Origin: Dasania phycosphaerae
Lineage (GTDB): Bacteria > Pseudomonadota > Gammaproteobacteria > Pseudomonadales > Dasaniaceae
Direction of reading: 5' to 3'
Assembly (NCBI RefSeq): GCF_026891035.1
Contig: NZ_JAPTGG010000008.1
Span: 124,001-188,000, forward strand
Length of the DNA: 64,000 nt
The position numbers were made by a program, and so were the translations under genes. Below the pieces are notes generated by a model, which did not search any database, was not told the DNA's origin, and saw nothing but the letters and a program-made list of their open reading frames with translations. Positions 61,952 through 64,000 of the stretch are shown one piece after another (the first letter of the stretch is position 1; each line of letters opens with the position of its first letter).

Positions 61952-62920
61952 GTGGAAGACGAGCTAGTTTTAGAACAGCAAGCGCCCCCCAGCACTAACG
62001 AGGCCGCCAGCGATGTGGCAGCCAGCGGCCAGCACCAGCCCGGCGCTGAGCCTGCGGCGGCTGAGGACGCTGAAGCGATAGCGCAGCTACCCGCAGAGCA
62101 TAAGTTGAGCTTGCAGCAGTTGCGTAGCATGGGCAGCCAACAAGGCGAAATGCCCTTTGCGGTAGTAGCAGGGCAGGCACTGACCGAAATCCCCCGCGAC
62201 CTGTACATCCCCCCCGATGCCCTAGAAGTGTTTTTAGAGGCTTTTGAGGGCCCGCTAGATTTACTGCTATACCTGATTAAGCGCCAAAATATCGATATTT
62301 TAGAAATCAACGTCGCTAATATCACTAAGCAATATATGCAGTACGTAGAGCTGATGGACTCCATGCAGTTTGAGTTGGCTGCAGAGTACTTGCTGATGGC
62401 GGCCATGCTGGCAGAAATCAAGTCTCGCATGTTATTGCCGCGCTCGGAAGAGGCCCAGGACGAAGAAGAGGATCCGCGTGCCGAATTAATCCGTCGCCTA
62501 CAGGAATACGAGCGCTTTAAAAAAGCCGCTGAAGACATAGACGAAATGCCCCGCATGGGCCGCGAAGTTTATCAGGCCTCGGCCCAGCCCCCAGACTTTA
62601 AACAGGTGCGCGCCGAGCCAGAAGTAGAAATGAAAGAGCTGCTATTGGCTTTGGGAGAAGTATTGCGCCGCGCTGATATGTTTGAAAGCCATCACGTCGC
62701 CAAAGAAAAACTCTCCACCCGCGAGCGCATGACGCAGGTGCTGTCGCAGGTTTCGAGTGTGCAATTTATGCCTTTCTCTTCACTGTTTACCATAGAGGAA
62801 GGTCGCCTGGGGGTAGTGGTTACCTTCTTAGCCATCTTAGAATTAATAAAAGAGTCATTGCTTGAGTTAGTACAGACTGAAGACTTTGGCCCCATACATG
62901 TAAAAGCAAGAGCCTCATGA
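61952..62920 (+). CDS. scpA: segregation and condensation protein A
   Basis: The kleisin of the Smc-ScpAB condensin that compacts and separates chromosomes. The 322-residue protein has a 75-residue Ala/Glu-rich extension, then the core GPLDLLLYLIKRQNIDILEI, YLLMAAMLAEIKSRMLLPR, and the C-terminal winged helix with VVVTFLAILELIKESLLELV. The GTG at 61952 has no good ribosome site, and the true start could be internal. It overlaps scpB by four bases. Confidence 0.93.
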   Translation: MEDELVLEQQAPPSTNEAASDVAASGQHQPGAEPAAAEDAEAIAQLPAEHKLSLQQLRSMGSQQGEMPFAVVAGQALTEIPRDLYIPPDALEVFLEAFEGPLDLLLYLIKRQNIDILEINVANITKQYMQYVELMDSMQFELAAEYLLMAAMLAEIKSRMLLPRSEEAQDEEEDPRAELIRRLQEYERFKKAAEDIDEMPRMGREVYQASAQPPDFKQVRAEPEVEMKELLLALGEVLRRADMFESHHVAKEKLSTRERMTQVLSQVSSVQFMPFSSLFTIEEGRLGVVVTFLAILELIKESLLELVQTEDFGPIHVKARAS

Positions 62921-63909
62921 GTAAAGAAACCGAGCAACTACAGCGCATCGTAGAAGGCGCATTAATGGCAGCGGGCAAGCCCCTTAACATACAAAACCTC
63001 ATTGACCTGTTTGATGCTGAACAGGAGGAGCCGCCCAGCAAAGAGCAAATTAAAACCGCGCTGGAAGATATACAAAGCGATTGCAAAGGCCGTGGTTTTG
63101 AACTCAAAGAAATTGCCAGTGGTTACCGCTTTCAAGTTATTCAAGAAGTGGCACCTTGGGTATCGCGCATGTGGGATGAAAAGCCGCAAAAATACTCCCG
63201 CGCCTTATTAGAAACCTTATCGCTAATTGCTTACCGGCAACCCATTACCCGTGGCGACATAGAAGACATACGCGGCGTAGCCGTAAGCTCACATATAGTT
63301 AAAACCTTATTAGAGCGCGAGTGGGTGCGTGTAGTGGGCCATAAAGATGTGCCTGGCAGGCCTGCCTTATATGCGACTACCCGGTCCTTTTTAGATTATT
63401 TCAATTTAAAAAATCTGGACGAGCTACCCACTTTGGCTGAAATTCGCGACTTGGATGATATGAACGGCGAGTTATCATTAGAAGGCGCCGATACACCCAA
63501 CATGGACGCCCAGCAAAGCGAAGAGGCGGGATCAGTAGACCCCATAGATCAACAAGAGCAAGAAGATGCCGCCGACGGCATAGCTACCGAGGCTGAGCCT
63601 GAATCAGTAACAGAAGCTGAAGCTGATCTAGAGGCAGGTGCGCAAAGCGAATCTGCTGATGAAGTAGCGCAAGAAGAGCTCAGCGAAGACGGCGACCAGC
63701 AAAGTGAAAGGGCCGAACTCGTAGGTGAAGATGATACTGCCTCGGCAGGCGTTGAGGTTGCTGATATAGAAGCAGAAGCAGAGCCTGCAGCCGCGTCAGA
63801 GACCGAAGCCACCACCCATACTATGCTAGATGATGAAGACGACGAACAGGCCGCCTTAGAAGCCGCCGCTGAAGCTGCATTGTTAGCCGAAGAAGAATTC
63901 AGCCGTTAG
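62917..63909 (+). CDS. scpB: segregation and condensation protein B with long acidic tail
   Basis: The kite-type partner of ScpA. Residues 1-185 are the two winged helices (RIVEGALMAAGKPLNI, YSRALLETLSLIAYRQPITR, GRPALYATTRSFLDYF). Residues 186-330 form a Glu/Ala/Asp-rich acidic extension of low complexity not present in most ScpB, ending ALLAEEEFSR. The start overlaps the scpA stop (ATGA). rluB usually follows in gammaproteobacteria, but the window ends first. Confidence 0.94.
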   Translation: MSKETEQLQRIVEGALMAAGKPLNIQNLIDLFDAEQEEPPSKEQIKTALEDIQSDCKGRGFELKEIASGYRFQVIQEVAPWVSRMWDEKPQKYSRALLETLSLIAYRQPITRGDIEDIRGVAVSSHIVKTLLEREWVRVVGHKDVPGRPALYATTRSFLDYFNLKNLDELPTLAEIRDLDDMNGELSLEGADTPNMDAQQSEEAGSVDPIDQQEQEDAADGIATEAEPESVTEAEADLEAGAQSESADEVAQEELSEDGDQQSERAELVGEDDTASAGVEVADIEAEAEPAAASETEATTHTMLDDEDDEQAALEAAAEAALLAEEEFSR

Positions 63910-64000
63910 GTATACAGTCGCTAGTTCATAGTCACTAGTCGCTAGCGACTAACAGTAGAAATAAAAGACTCAGTGCCAACAACTCCACCCCTTAAAAAAG

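Noticed and set aside
61768..62556. A 262-codon Ser/Ala-rich frame on the minus strand
   Set aside because: It lies antisense to scpA, which has clear kleisin motifs, and its translation is low complexity without family features.
63937..63950. A perfect 14-bp palindrome AGTCGCTAGCGACT after scpB
   Set aside because: It sits amid several short repeats of TAGTCGCTAG and has no T run after it. With only 50 bases left in the window, its role cannot be judged.
1..64000. Search for tRNA, rRNA, CRISPR arrays, insertion sequences, phage genes and defence systems
   Set aside because: No cloverleaf, direct-repeat array, transposase, integrase or known defence gene was found. Nearly all of the sequence is covered by ordinary chromosomal genes.

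Overview
The window reads as a chromosomal segment of a free-living, probably marine gammaproteobacterium. Gene order (valS-holC-pepA | lptFG; nadB | rpoE-mucABC-lepA-lepB-rnc-era-recO; PHP-yciO-scpAB) follows the Pseudomonas/Cellvibrionales pattern. Moderate GC, frequent TTG/GTG starts and families such as DUF6316, DUF2288 and an AlgP-like Lys/Ala-rich protein fit a Cellvibrionales-like genome; this placement is inference. No rRNA, tRNA, CRISPR array, insertion sequence or prophage was recognised.

Layout. 1-7600: valS (cut by the window edge), a small acidic protein, holC and pepA leftward; lptFG rightward; an RDD membrane protein leftward. 7668-14886: a repeat protein, a GAF-PAS-GGDEF-EAL protein, bolA, a 760-bp gene-poor stretch with a candidate minus-strand structured RNA, and a hybrid histidine kinase. 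14892-18410: ung, an HDOD protein, ygfZ, sdhE, ygfX. 18433-33190: nadB diverging from the envelope-stress operon rpoE-mucABC, then lepA-lepB-DUF4845-rnc-era-recO-acpS, relA-mazG and adk. 33677-43708: AlgP-like protein, mobA, a DinG/YoaA-type helicase with tsaB and uppP, apeB with a queuosine-mannosyltransferase-like glycosyltransferase, trpS and a degenerate GGDEF protein.

43703-53561 is the most distinctive part. A leftward pair (a TPR-like protein and a 56-residue protein) lies behind a near-perfect Fur box. Diverging from it is a tight six-gene set: acetate kinase, phosphoketolase, Na/Pi symporter, DUF21 membrane protein, beta-CASP RNA hydrolase and LOG-family nucleotide phosphoribohydrolase, closed by a very strong hairpin terminator. 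Read together, these could turn RNA or nucleotides into ribose phosphate, acetyl phosphate, ATP and acetate while managing phosphate; this is a hypothesis built from gene content.

53648-64000: leuA diverging from an Lrp/AsnC regulator, small DUF proteins, pdxJ, a secreted cyclophilin, an SH3/coiled-coil envelope protein, a VC0807-like membrane protein, a PHP phosphoesterase, yciO and the condensin partners scpA and scpB.
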